DNA of 64,000 nucleotides from Asparagopsis taxiformis (taxonomy: Eukaryota > Rhodophyta > Florideophyceae > Bonnemaisoniales > Bonnemaisoniaceae), in NCBI GenBank assembly GCA_030407315.1, contig JALQPE010000399.1, positions 1 to 64,000 on the forward strand. The letters are read 5' to 3'. The notes under the pieces were generated by a model that worked only from the letters and a program-made list of their open reading frames with translations, had not been told where the DNA came from and ran no database searches. Below, one piece after another: positions 1 through 10,531 of the stretch. Every line of letters starts with the position of its first letter. Positions within the stretch are counted from its first letter, which is position 1. Position numbers and translations under genes: made by a program.

Positions 1-1
1 T

Positions 2-366
2 CGAAAGCTCCTCCAGACGAGTTTTCCAAAAGGGAATACCGCGTTTTAGCGAATTCGGCTTTGACTGATTCCAGGTTCCGCTAGGAACTCGGCGTCCCGT
101 CTTGGTGGCTTCTCGGCTGGCGGCCATCAGCTTTGGCTCGACCAGTTCCATGACGGTTTCGACCGTAGCGTCTACGATTTCCGCCCTGCGGTCTTGAACA
201 GTCTTCTCGACGACGGTGCTGAATTCAGCCTTGAACTCTTCCAACCGTTCGTTGAAGATTCGGTCGGCTCGGTCTTGCAGGGTGTTAATCACCACGCCTT
301 CTTCGGCGATCAGATCCGAATCGGATAAGTCGCTGGCAGGCGCTATGTCCTCACTAGAGCGTCCCG
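2..366 (-). CDS. possible partial exon, coiled-coil-like protein, running off the left edge
   Basis: The minus strand is open from 373 to the window edge. It encodes a charged, Glu/Arg/Val-rich helical stretch (for example RIFNERLEEFKAEFS and VETVMELVEPKL) with the look of a coiled coil, then a basic tail. No start codon fits. The stretch is preceded on the minus strand by a plausible small intron: donor GTAAGT at 428-423 and acceptor CTACAG ending at 367, 62 bp in all. I do not recognise the family. A retrotransposon gag or a structural protein are both possible. The evidence is the open frame, its amino-acid composition and the splice signals only. Confidence 0.3.
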
Positions 367-1189
367 CTGTAGGTTACGAGGCATCGTGAAGATGATTGGT
401 GAAGGAAAATTTCTCTCAAGAGACTTACCCGAGGGTACAAGGTTCCAGGTCGAGAGACCAATGTAGCAGGTAGAAAATCCGCTAGAGCGGCAAACCCACG
501 ACAGGTGTCCCGAGCCCTCGGTAGAGGAAGTGGTAGAGCAGATGAACCTTATAGGTACCCAGCGGGTAGTCTCGTAAGAGAGAAGGTGTCGTTACCCGGA
601 GGGGTTGTGCGACGAAGGGGTGCTCACGCGAGAGGCGTATGGATAGAGCGAGTGACGTAATCCGTCGAGCTGTTGCTAACCCTAAGGTGTTCCCGGAGAG
701 GGGTGAACAATAGGTATGCGAACACTGTTCCAATGGGTCGTAATTCCACTTGAGTTTACGTTACTCTAGAAAACCGTGCCTACTGGCTATTCCAGTGGCG
801 TATTTATACTAAGTCTACTGTAAGCTAGGGTTAGTGGTTAGGAATAAATATCCAGTTATTGAAACCAGAAGCCCAGTTAACGGCACTCGCCTACCCGAGG
901 GTTATTGCCAGTTAGGCTTACATTGTAATGTACAGCTGGTTAGCTTAAGTTAGAAATTTGCCCCTGTGGGGTCTTGGCCGGGGCCGATGGGCCCGGATAG
1001 GTTATTTGTCAGCCTTAGCTTGTCCCAAGTATAGGAAACACGCCAGTTGGCTGGTGCCTTGTGATGGGCACATCCCTTAAGTGGGTACCCAATAGGGACG
1101 ACACGCTCGATCGGCGAGGACCGCCAAGCGGTACGACACACAGCCGACAACCACGCCATCACAAATCATACAAGATTATCATGAATGGC
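367..1189. other. unassigned stretch
   Basis: Short frames on both strands are present, the longest 83 codons at 482-733, with no recognisable motif. No repeat unit, tRNA or transposon end was seen. The first bases may contain the intron and upstream exon of the left-edge gene. The right part (from about 1060) leads into the decayed copia element. Confidence 0.4.
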
Positions 1190-3771
1190 ACATCCGACTT
1201 GGACATCTTCACCCCGCCGCATACACAATTAGCCGTCCGAAGGCTCGTCACAGGCCTCCCCACACGCTCAAATCACCACCACCCAAACTGACGTGCACCG
1301 GATGTGCTCTCGGCAACAGACATCAGCTCCATTTCGACCACGAGCGCGCACGGCACCCCTTTGTGCACACATACATACTGATGTCTGCGGCCCGTTCAAC
1401 CCCCCATCCATCCACAAGAACCGCTACTTGCCACCTTCCTCGACGAACATAGCCGCTTCTTACATGTTCATCTAGCCCCTCAGAAAAACAAAGCTGCGGC
1501 ACACATACAACAATATATCGATCGCATCCACACACTAACTCCTCTACGCGTCACTGACGTTACCATGGATAACGCAAAAGAGTACTTCAGTCATTCCCCT
1601 CCACATTTTCCACTCGCAGCATATCACAACACACGCCACTATACCGCACAGCCCCCAAGAGAACGCGCTCGCGGAACGCATCAATCGCAGTCTCATGGAC
1701 ACACAACACGCTCCCTCCTGATTACATCAGGACTCCCATTCATACTATGGGACTATGCCCTGCACGCAGCCGTTGACCACCATAATCATTCACCCATGCG
1801 GCTCATGGTAAAACCCCTATATCATTATGGACTGGCCAGACGCCTGACGTCACCACCTTCCTCAAGTTTGGTCAACTTGCCATGTTCACGACCGCAAACC
1901 ACGAAAAACTTGAGCCTCGCGCACAACTCCTACATTACGTAGGCCGTCTCGACTCTCACCATTATCATCTCTATGACCCTAAAACGGGCAAAATTAGCCG
2001 CTGTCGCATAGCAGACTTCAAAAGGTATGATCCCAATACAGATCCATACGTCACATACCACACTACCCAAGCTGCACCTGCCCCCGCACCTACTACAACC
2101 CACACCCTACCCCCAACTACCTCGTTCAGCCATCCCAAAACGCTGTCAGAGGCCAGAAAGGCACCGGACGCAGATGAATGGGCCATCTCCTGGAACGCGG
2201 AATTGGACTCACTAGAACGCCGCGGCACGCTTACATACATTCCACATACACAACTGCCACCTAACACAAAACTTTTACCGGTCAAAATGGTTCTTAAAAC
2301 CAAAGTGGACGGCAACGGTATCCCCATCTCCCGCAAAACCAAGTGTAACCTTCGCGGCGACTTACAGAAACCTCACGAGCACTATGATCCGGACACAATC
2401 ACATCCCCAGTTGCAGACAGAGATGCAATCCGACTTGCACTCGCCATTTCCGCTGCACAAAATTATGAGGTACACCATTGGGACATAGAATCAGCCTTTT
2501 TACACGAGACGTTTGGAACCGACAAGCCACTTTACATACACCAGCCACAACGCTTTGACGGCACCTACAAGTATCCCGGTCACATCTGCAAAGTGACTGG
2601 CAACATGTACGGTGCCAAACAAGCGTGCAGCACATTCACACGTGGATTATCACAGCACCTGGAAATGCACAACTTTACACGCTTATCCAGTGAAAGCTGC
2701 ACATTCCTCCTGAGATCCAAAACACACCCAGACAACTTTGTTTTTTTTTGTATCACAATTGATGACTTTCTAGTGGTATCCAATTGCTCTCGGCTGCGTG
2801 AAACAGCCAAGCAACAACTAGAGTCCAAATACGTCATCAAAGACCTCGGACCTGTCAAACACATCCTCGGATGGAAAGTTAATCGCGACAATACCGCATT
2901 CACGTCAGCCAACCCGCATACATTGCAACGCTGCTCCAAAACTTTGGACTCACAGGTGCAAAACCAGCAAGTTCTCCTGTCGCCTCCGATATACTCAATA
3001 CCACAAAACACTTGAGCGAACCACTCGACACAAGCAAGTTTAACTACACGTCACTCGTAGGTAGTCTTCGCTATCTGGCCGATTCCACACGTCCAGACAT
3101 CTCCTATATCACGGGATTCCTCGGCCGCTATAGCCACAACCCGACCAAACTCCACTGGCAAGCGGGACTCCGAGTCCTCAGACACCTCAAGGACACGCCT
3201 AATAAAGGCCTCCACTACCGAACACAATTCCAAAGCTCGCTTAAGGCATTCTCCGACAGCGACTTTGCCACTAGTGAATCTACTCGACGATCAACGTCCG
3301 GCACGGTAATTATGTACACGACGTCCCCATTGCATGGCAGTCAAAAAGGCAGAATTCGTAGCACCAAGCACTTGGGCTGCGGAATACGTCGCGGGCTATC
3401 ACACCGCCCAGCACGTCATATGTATTCGCCATCTACTCGCCGATCTACAACACCCAGAACAAAAACCTACTCCGCTCTTCATGGATAACGCCGGAGCAGT
3501 CATAACAGCCAACACGCCACATCCCACGCCCAAATCCAAACATATTGATGTGAAGTACCATTACCTCAAAGAACAAATAGCACGCAGCCGCATCGACTTG
3601 CAACACATACCATCTACCAACAACGCTGCAGACGTTCTGACAAAGGCCTTGAAGCCGGCACAACCGTCAACAAGTCAAATTACTACGGCTTACTTAATCA
3701 TGACGCGCGGCGACTGTCGGATGATCAATCTCTTTTCGCGTCAAGCTACCGTAATCCTTCGTGTCGGATGA
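1190..3771 (+). pseudogene. decayed Ty1/copia polyprotein (integrase, reverse transcriptase, RNase H)
   Basis: Remnant of a copia pol gene, in domain order but broken by several frameshifts and stops. It starts with a GAG-pre-integrase zinc region (TCTGCALGN near 1290) and the integrase signature HTDVCGPF (near 1375). An integrase core follows (MDNAKEY near 1565, then NSLAER-like residues in another frame). Reverse transcriptase lies at 1882-3015 with HWDIESAFLHE and TIDDFLVVS, the latter replacing the usual YVDD context. RNase H lies at 3012-3771 with AFSDSDFA, then after a frame change WAAEYVA and KSKHIDVKYHYLKEQ. Gag, protease and the 5' LTR are not visible. The wording of the RNase H region is closest to the second intact copia element (43965-48326), so they look like related lineages. 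The downstream LTR is split by the MULE insertion at 3895. Confidence 0.9.
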
Positions 3772-3894
3772 TCACCCAGATCATACACCACATTACAGTA
3801 GAATACAAAATAGTATTTATACGTCACCACCAGACGCCGCCGACGTAGTAAAGAGTTAAGGGACTACTCCTTCAGCAACATTGTGCCCTGTGTG
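3715..3894 (+). repeat. probable 3' LTR remnant of the decayed copia element
   Basis: It begins TGTCGG directly after the codons for the RGD tripeptide at the pol end, the same junction seen in the copia element at 43965. A 13-bp motif, TGTCGGATGATCA, occurs at 3715-3727 and again at 3762-3774, 47 bp later. This matches the duplicated LTR-start layout of the other two copia elements. A TATTTATA-like stretch follows. The MULE is inserted at or near its far end, so the right border is not defined. Confidence 0.45.
3886..3894. repeat. 9-bp target site duplication, left copy (CCCTGTGTG)
   Basis: CCCTGTGTG here is repeated exactly at 12865-12873, flanking the two ends of the inverted-repeat element. 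Nine bases is the usual target duplication of Mutator-like elements. Confidence 0.93.
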
Positions 3895-4971
3895 GGGGAG
3901 CGAACAATTTACCCACGGTGGAACGGGTATACTGTAGGCCTCTCTCAATCTTTCACCCCTCTTTGTCAGCCAATCACCTTCCTTCGCCCCCCAAAAATGC
4001 CTCGGCCAATAGTTTTGCTTCGTCCCCCATTTGACAGAGCTTGTCGCACTCTTATTTGTTGTTCCCAAAATATGTCGAAAAAACTGCTCAGGTGCCATGC
4101 GCTCAAATAGCCTCGTTTCGTGGGCCTCCGCTCCGTTAGGCTCCCGCTCTTTTTCCGTGACAGCTCTCCGTGACCAACCTCCATTTTCCGCCTCACCCTT
4201 TTCCCAAAAACTGAAAACCCATTTTCTACTTTCTCCCCTCCGAAACTTTCCAGTTTTTCACCATCTCAAAAACTGTGGAAAACATTCACCGCCGCTATGC
4301 TCTGACAGATCATCACATCCACGCGGTCCGTATTCCGTGGACCCGCCACGCCTGCGGGTCACATTACCAGCGCGGCACACCCAACTGGTGTCGTCATCAC
4401 CCCTTTCTCCAAATTCCATCAAGCACCCATGACGTTAGTGTCTACCACACTGACACACACTGCATTTTCTCCCGACGCACCGTTCGATTTTCAAACAGAT
4501 CTCCCGGTTCAGACGCACGAAAGCACGTTTATATCTTCACAGCCGTATACCGTCGATCCATTTTGGCGCTTCACGAAGCTGTCACCACTTTCCGCGCGGC
4601 ACTGAAACATCTGCAGATAACGGAGTGATCCTCCGACCACCCGCTCTATAAATACTCCATTTATCTTTTCTCCCGATACATTCCTAGCTTTTATACTACT
4701 GACGCTTTTGCACAGCGAAGCTACTATCAGGAAGCTACTATCAGAGTCAAACAGGTGAGGCGGAAATCTATGAAAATTAATTCCAACGCGCGCACTGGAA
4801 GAGAAACAGGGAGCCCCGCAAATAGCATTCAGGAAAAGTAAGTGACCTGAACGTTCTTCTTCAATACGATGACAAACATGCGAAATAGAACAAACATCAT
4901 GAACTGACAGAAGCTGATTTTGGGCCGAGAAACAGAAGAACTTCGTACAGCATCTCACTGTAATCTCCGCG
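3895..4971 (+). repeat. MULE left terminal inverted repeat (~1.08 kb)
   Basis: Reads as the reverse complement of 11791-12864 with only small differences, for example a few bases missing around 4335-4345 relative to the partner and scattered substitutions. Identity fades abruptly after about 4971. It contains a TATA-like CTATAAATA at about 4645-4653 on the plus strand, reading inward to the coding region, so it may supply the promoter. Confidence 0.92.
4645..4653 (+). promoter_or_regulatory. candidate TATA box inside the MULE left inverted repeat
   Basis: CTATAAATA reading toward the transposase gene, about 470 bp upstream of the ATG at 5119. The mirror copy lies in the right repeat near 12110-12118 and also points inward. 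The distance to the ATG leaves room for a leader or an intron in the 5' untranslated region. Confidence 0.5.
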
Positions 4972-5118
4972 CGAAAAAGAAAGAAGGTAACTGTTAACCG
5001 TGGAAAGCTATCAGCTGACTACTTCTCTCATTAAGCAAATTCAGGATTGTGCTTCTTGAAGACAAAAAGCACTGGAGGTCGATTAATTCCGAATTTTGTG
5101 GAACAGGGACCAGGAAGA

Positions 5119-6710
5119 ATGGAGGCAAAAGTTGAAAATGGACTAGACCCATCCATAACGATTTTCGAGAAAAGGTTGCAGCGATTGGGAATTAATTTCA
5201 ATCCAGATGAAAGAAAGGCGCTTCGTGAATACTTGAAGAACACAATTGATAGTTGGAATAGTACTGATGCAGCAAAGCCATGGTTTGAATATTCCTACCC
5301 TGGGCGCTTGATGGACGATCATCTTCTACTAGCCGGGCTGGTCGAGTTCGAGTTCAACGATAACACTATTGTTTTTGGTTGCAACACCTCTCAATACTTT
5401 ATAGCTGGAGCCAAAAACTATGACGGAATCAATGAAAGAAACAATATCAACGATACAGGCAGCATATTTTGGTTGATACGCAATAGAGTACTTCGTGCAT
5501 GGAAAGACATTGGACAAGCCATTTCACTCATCATTCCCGTCAATATGGAACAAAATCATTGGGGAGCTGTGTTTTGTCTTGAAGATTCTACTGGAGAAAA
5601 CAGTGGACTTGTGTTGTGGGGGGATAGCCTAGGGTACAGACCACCACCCTTTATCTTAGAATTCGTCTTTGATTTCTTATGCAGGCTTCCGCGTAGCACA
5701 AGATGGCGAATAGGAGATCAGAACTTCATACTGGACGTATTGTCTTTTGAGAAACAAAAGACGGATACAGCTGTGGTTTTTACGTCCTGTCCTCTCTCTC
5801 ATTTTTCGCCAAATCGAATGGTAGAATGCCACCTGGCACGTACAAAACCTATACACCGACACGGACCGAAGCTATTCGGATGATTTGCACAAGGCGCTAC
5901 ATTGAAGGGTTCCTGGACATGCACAAAAGGCATATGGAAACTGGAAAAATTGGGTGTGAAGGAGTTACAGACCTGAAAGTTTATGATAGTTTATGCATTC
6001 TATTACCGGGACACGATTCTGGTACTCTTGCTGAAGAAGGCAATACGTTTGTTATATCTATCGAAGATGAGGTCGAGCAGAAACAGCAAGAATCTAAATC
6101 ACATAGAAGAATTGTTATTGGCACTTCTGACTCTGAATCCATTTCTGGTTATGACTCCTCGTCCAAACTGCCAACAAGAGCTGAAAGCGGAGACCGTTAT
6201 GAAAACGATTTGAAGTTCAATTTCGGCGATATTGGCAATGAAGTCACTCAGAACAGAGGAGGAGAAATTCTAGACGCGAATGGACCTGTACGCATCGGTG
6301 GAAAGGAATATGATGCAAAATTGAAAGATAGGAAAACTCCGATGGAAACATTTGTTGACATACTTCGGGCCCCGAAAGTTATATCTGCTTTACCAGCGGT
6401 GTCTCCGCAAAAGGTTGTGGGAAACAAGAGTGGAAATCAAATGGAGAAAGGAATCCTGTGCTTCGATGATACCCACGGTAGAAACAGCGGCCTCGAGGGT
6501 AGGGGTACAACCTCATTTTCTACGGATGACCAGCCCGGAGAGGGCACTGCAGAGAGCACAAAAAACTTACGTTTAGATCGGGCCACGGCTCTCGACTTGC
6601 CCGGAAGCTACTCGATGAGGCTAAAGTACGGGAAAGATATGAAAATATTGAAGAATTTATTAATCTTCCTGATACCGCCTCGGGGAAGCATAGAGTGGAA
6701 CAATATGTAG
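5119..6710 (+). CDS. MULE-encoded ULP1/C48-type cysteine protease region with disordered tail (frameshifted)
   Basis: Start chosen at ATG 5119; the in-frame GTG at 5047 lies in leader-like sequence. Residues match the second ULP1-like gene at 56534: shared KPWFE, LLLAGL and FGCN blocks, then the catalytic His motif NHWGAVF (near 5556) and the Asp motif WGDSLG (near 5620). The catalytic Cys motif YSCGFYVLS (near 5766) sits in the -1 frame relative to the upstream part. The frame changes within the A-rich run at 5752-5760, so as written the upstream frame ends without the Cys. The -1 frame then continues to 6710 as an acidic, Ser-rich, probably disordered linker. ULP1/SENP-type proteases cleave SUMO-like modifiers; in MULEs the role is unknown. 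A single lost A or ribosomal slippage could explain the break. Confidence 0.75.
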
Positions 6711-9700
6711 ATTCCTCTCACCAAGACGGAAGAGAAGATGACTCAAGTGAAGATTTTAATGCATCAGAGTTTCCCACTATTGAAATTGTAATACCGGGTT
6801 TCAGGAATGCGGGTGACTGCCAGGAACCACCTCTCGAAAGTGACTATGCTACAAGAACAGAAGAAAACTGTACAAAACGAACCAAGGATATTTCTGACAC
6901 CGCTGATGAGATATACGAGACCTCCGGAAACAATTCACAATGTATAAAGGCTGGATCCAGGTATGACGATGTCAAAGATTTTGACGACCAATATAGCTCC
7001 CCCATGGAACAGGACTCTAGACTACAAGATCACAGCGCTTCTTGTAACATGAAAGATCTGCAGTTTAGCATTCCGATGGAGAACGAAATATTATGCACAC
7101 ATGACAATTTCAAAAGACTTAGTAGACAAGATCGTACGTTTGAAAAGCGTGCGGATAGAAATTGTGAAGTACTTCCCCAACTAGGAACTAGTCAAGTTCC
7201 AGAACCCCATGGAGAAAGTTCGAAACAATTGATGCCTTGGTCTACTCTGAAGTTATCACAAATTCAGCAAGGGACGAAGAAAATGCGGTCTCCAGAATCG
7301 CAGAGCTCTCAAGAATGTGAAACAAAGGAAGATTTTAATGGGATGAAGCCGTATCGTGGGGGATTGAAAAGGTACTTGTCAAAGTGTGAAGAAGATGGTA
7401 TACATTTTAGCATTGCTTCGACAACCTTTTTGAAGCGATCAACATCGCAGTGTATTGTGCGGCTGCGACTTCGATGTGTCGAGTCGCGACGTTCCACTTC
7501 ATGCCCAGTACAATTCAATGCTTGGCGAAGAAGGGACAAGCCCGTATGGTTCTTGAAGGAGCCCCTTCAGGTCCACACGCACACGAATGAACTGAACTCA
7601 AAACCATCGAAGCGTTCAGAGTCTCTGTTCCACACTCTAAATGAAATCGAAGAAAAGGCCAAGAGAATGCATTACTCCTCTGAGTCTGTTCCAGTCTCAT
7701 TCCCGATAATGAGAGATGCTTCCCATATTCGAAAATACCGCAAGTCAAGGCTTCTCGAGAAGGCTGGAAGTGTGGTTCGAACGGAACAAGAAATAGAACA
7801 TAGAGCACCCGCAGTATTCGATGAGGGGGATACGGCAATTAACTTGCGCGAACGAAATCGTGATCTATCCATGTGCTTAGCGTCAGAAAAACCGCGGATT
7901 CTCGAAAGGAAAGCTATCACAACAGGAGCGCCAAATAGTTTTTCCAATGCTCTAGAGGACGCTGAGGGAGTGCTTCGAACAGTTTCAGACGAAAATATGA
8001 CCGATGATCAAGAGAAACAAGAAATGAGAACGAGCTCATCTGAGGCGATGGTATCTGGGACCAGGGCTTTCGATGGAAACGACAGTACGGGACTAATACC
8101 AACGCTAAAACATATTTCAAGAAGCTATGGATATCGTGTTTTTGTTCGGCGCTCCTTGTTTTATGACTCATCCCGTCGTTTTATTCGACAAGCTACATTG
8201 AACTGCTCCTATCTGCATCGGCATGAGAACAAGAAATGCAAGTTTGAATGCCGGATACGGGGGTTCTTTCTTGAAAGAACAGATGGAAATGGTGTTGGAG
8301 ATGTCGGTTCCAGTGAGGCGCAAACTATTCAACACGTAATGACGATTATTAATGGATACCATGACCATGATCCAGACCTCGCTGTTATTAGGTCAGCAAT
8401 TCCACCTGACGCTCTACGCGCGGCAGTGGAAATGAGTCAAGTTTCTTACATTCGATGCCGCGATGTTACCAGATATATAGAGGATAAGTACAACATCACA
8501 GTCCACAGGGCTAGGTTACGACGTTATATCTCCTACCGACATCGCCGCAATCACCCTTATGAACAAGACTGTATGATACTGATTCGAAACTTGACAGAAC
8601 TACAACAAAACAATGCCAGGACGTTCTATAGCATCCGGCTAACTCAAGAGAACAGTTTGCATTCAGTTGTGTGGGCGTTAGCGGAATGGCGCGATTTGTA
8701 TGAAATGAACGGTATACTTCCCGGGATATCTATCGATTGCAAATCAGTCGCTAACGTATATGGGCTACCTCTAATTGGATTTGCAGGACGCACGAACGAA
8801 GGACGTAATGTGATATATATGATGGGCGTGCTTTTCGATCAGACCGAAAACAGTATGGTTTGGGCAATGGAGCAATTCAATCATATGTGTCCTGCACCTC
8901 CAAACGTCGTCGCCATGTACCAAGATCTAGCAGGAATAAATGCTGCCCGGAAGGTTTGGCCTCTTGCCTATGTGATGTTGGACGAGTGGCACATAAATAT
9001 GAACCAAATGAAAAACGTTTCATCGTTCATAGCGAAACACGGAGACCAATCACTTGCTAGGAGGGTAGGCAATGGAAACGATGTTCTATCCCGCACTGCT
9101 CTGCCACAGGGAAGCCCGTTATCGGATGTACATCGACTCATGTCAAGAGACTTGCATACGCTACGCCAAAGTCGAACGGAGCAGGTATTCATGAGCCGGA
9201 GAGAAGCATTTGAAGAGATTTATTTTCATGGTATGGATGTCAAAGATTATCCGAGATGGTATCAAATGTTGTATATGAAGCTACATCAGCTCGTGATTCA
9301 CTGCTACAACCGGACAAGGTGCGGACTTCGGTTTCTATTTCAAGGTAGCGGATACAGCGAATGTTTTAATTCTGTCTTTCGATCCACAATACTTCAACGT
9401 AACGTACCACTCGGTTTAGTACCGCTTGAAATGAAAAGACTGACAGATTTACACGAAGCAGAAAGAATCAACGAGACCTACAAAGTTTCAAGATCAGTGA
9501 AGCTTCTCATCGAAGGAACTGCAATTTACAAGCGACCAACTGATTTGGAAAAATTCATGCTCGAGTTTACCAACTACGCTATTGAGAATTTCCACAAGCT
9601 TAGCTTTCGAACATCGGTTTCATGGCAGATTGTTCGAACATCAGTTCAAGCTTCCCCATCAATTCACCAAGGTAGTGAAGGAACTTCCGAAGATTTTGGT

Positions 9701-10531
9701 GACGGTGCGGTCGCTACTGTAACTTTTTTCCTTGAAAAAGATAGTGCAAATGGAGTTCAGAGAGCGGAAGTCATCTTGTGGAATGAGGCAGACAGCGGCA
9801 AATTATGCTTTTCGTGCTCTTGTCCGTTTCAACTTACTTCTGGTATTCCATGCAGCCATTTGACTAGGGTCATCGTCCAACTTCCGACATGCATACGAAC
9901 AAACAGTGCTCTCAAATCATTTTTTGATGATCGTGGCTGCATCCAACTTTCTGACGTATTCCATGTATATTGGAAGCGTGATAGGCGACAATGGAGGGAT
10001 GAATACATCCAAACGCGATTCGATTCAGCCGCTACTCAGGCTGGAGATCCTTCGTTTACCAATCCAGTGCAAAAAAGCACATACCCAAGCTTACAAAACA
10101 CTCCCGACAGTACTGAAATTCCTAGAATGAGGTTGGGGCAGGGTTTCGATGCGGACACCTTTCTGAGAATGCGAGTTCAGTACAGTAACCAAAAAGCTAT
10201 TTTCGATCAGATCTTTCGATGTCTTGAGACGCGTGGGCCTCATATGAGACACTCTTTTGGTTCGCTACTGGCAACGGTACTGGCCAACGTCTCCCGTGGT
10301 GATGATCCTACGGCAGGAGTTGCATTGGATCGTCCTCTCGGAAACAGCTACCAAACAGCAGCTCTATCAACAATTCAAAGTGATGCGGATAATATGATTT
10401 TAAATCGAAACATTCAAAATCCAGCGGTTCGGAGGCCTAGAAATAGAGGCTCAACTCGACGGAAGAGAGGATTTTATGAAAGGCGGGCCGGAAATCAGAT
10501 GGTAACAATGTTCCACCTGCAGGTTCGATGA
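6530..10531 (+). CDS. MULE transposase with FAR1-like zinc region and SWIM finger
   Basis: Long open frame with no clear ATG at its beginning; it is open from 6530, just after a stop, and is probably entered from the upstream frame. The first ~1.5 kb encodes a charged low-complexity region. At 8120-8380 there is a FAR1/WRKY-GCM1-like zinc region (NCSYLHRHENKKCKFEC, then GYHDHD). The DDE core shows SIDCKS (near 8730), MYQDLAG (8917), the DEWH motif typical of MULE (near 8980) and SGYSECFN (near 9350) as candidate Asp, Asp and Glu. The SWIM finger CSCPFQLTSGIPCSH (near 9820) is characteristic of MULE transposases. A basic Arg-rich tail ends the protein. It would cut and join element ends in the nucleus, giving 9-bp duplications, which agrees with the flanks. 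Confidence 0.92.
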   Translation, partial: PARRGHCREHKKLTFRSGHGSRLARKLLDEAKVRERYENIEEFINLPDTASGKHRVEQYVDSSHQDGREDDSSEDFNASEFPTIEIVIPGFRNAGDCQEPPLESDYATRTEENCTKRTKDISDTADEIYETSGNNSQCIKAGSRYDDVKDFDDQYSSPMEQDSRLQDHSASCNMKDLQFSIPMENEILCTHDNFKRLSRQDRTFEKRADRNCEVLPQLGTSQVPEPHGESSKQLMPWSTLKLSQIQQGTKKMRSPESQSSQECETKEDFNGMKPYRGGLKRYLSKCEEDGIHFSIASTTFLKRSTSQCIVRLRLRCVESRRSTSCPVQFNAWRRRDKPVWFLKEPLQVHTHTNELNSKPSKRSESLFHTLNEIEEKAKRMHYSSESVPVSFPIMRDASHIRKYRKSRLLEKAGSVVRTEQEIEHRAPAVFDEGDTAINLRERNRDLSMCLASEKPRILERKAITTGAPNSFSNALEDAEGVLRTVSDENMTDDQEKQEMRTSSSEAMVSGTRAFDGNDSTGLIPTLKHISRSYGYRVFVRRSLFYDSSRRFIRQATLNCSYLHRHENKKCKFECRIRGFFLERTDGNGVGDVGSSEAQTIQHVMTIINGYHDHDPDLAVIRSAIPPDALRAAVEMSQVSYIRCRDVTRYIEDKYNITVHRARLRRYISYRHRRNHPYEQDCMILIRNLTELQQNNARTFYSIRLTQENSLHSVVWALAEWRDLYEMNGILPGISIDCKSVANVYGLPLIGFAGRTNEGRNVIYMMGVLFDQTENSMVWAMEQFNHMCPAPPNVVAMYQDLAGINAARKVWPLAYVMLDEWHINMNQMKNVSSFIAKHGDQSLARRVGNGNDVLSRTALPQGSPLSDVHRLMSRDLHTLRQSRTEQVFMSRREAFEEIYFHGMDVKDYPRWYQMLYMKLHQLVIHCYNRTRCGLRFLFQGSGYSECFNSVFRSTILQRNVPLGLVPLEMKRLTDLHEAERINETYKVSRSVKLLIEGTAIYKRPTDLEKFMLEFTNYAIENFHKLSFRTSVSWQIVRTSVQASPSIHQGSEGTSEDFGDGAVATVTFFLEKDSANGVQRAEVILWNEADSGKLCFSCSCPFQLTSGIPCSHLTRVIVQLPTCIRTNSALKSFFDDRGCIQLSDVFHVYWKRDRRQWRDEYIQTRFDSAATQAGDPSFTNPVQKSTYPSLQNTPDSTEIPRMRLGQGFDADTFLRMRVQYSNQKAIFDQIFRCLETRGPHMRHSFGSLLATVLANVSRGDDPTAGVALDRPLGNSYQTAALSTIQSDADNMILNRNIQNPAVRRPRNRGSTRRKRGFYERRAGNQMVTMFHLQVR
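6560..6566 (+). promoter_or_regulatory. candidate -1 ribosomal frameshift site (A AAA AAC)
   Basis: In the frame of the upstream coding region the codons are ACA AAA AAC, which gives the canonical slippery heptamer A AAA AAC. A -1 slip here moves exactly into the transposase frame, which is open from 6530. A possible stem CGGGC/GCCCG (6579-6583 with 6599-6603) follows 12 nt downstream. Simple loss of one A from the run is the alternative. Confidence 0.5.

Noticed and set aside
1971..3011. Minus-strand frames over the decayed copia element
   Set aside because: Shadows of the plus-strand reverse transcriptase.
5119..5883. MULE ULP1 as an intact protease
   Set aside because: The frame with His and Asp does not contain the Cys motif, so it is listed as frameshifted.
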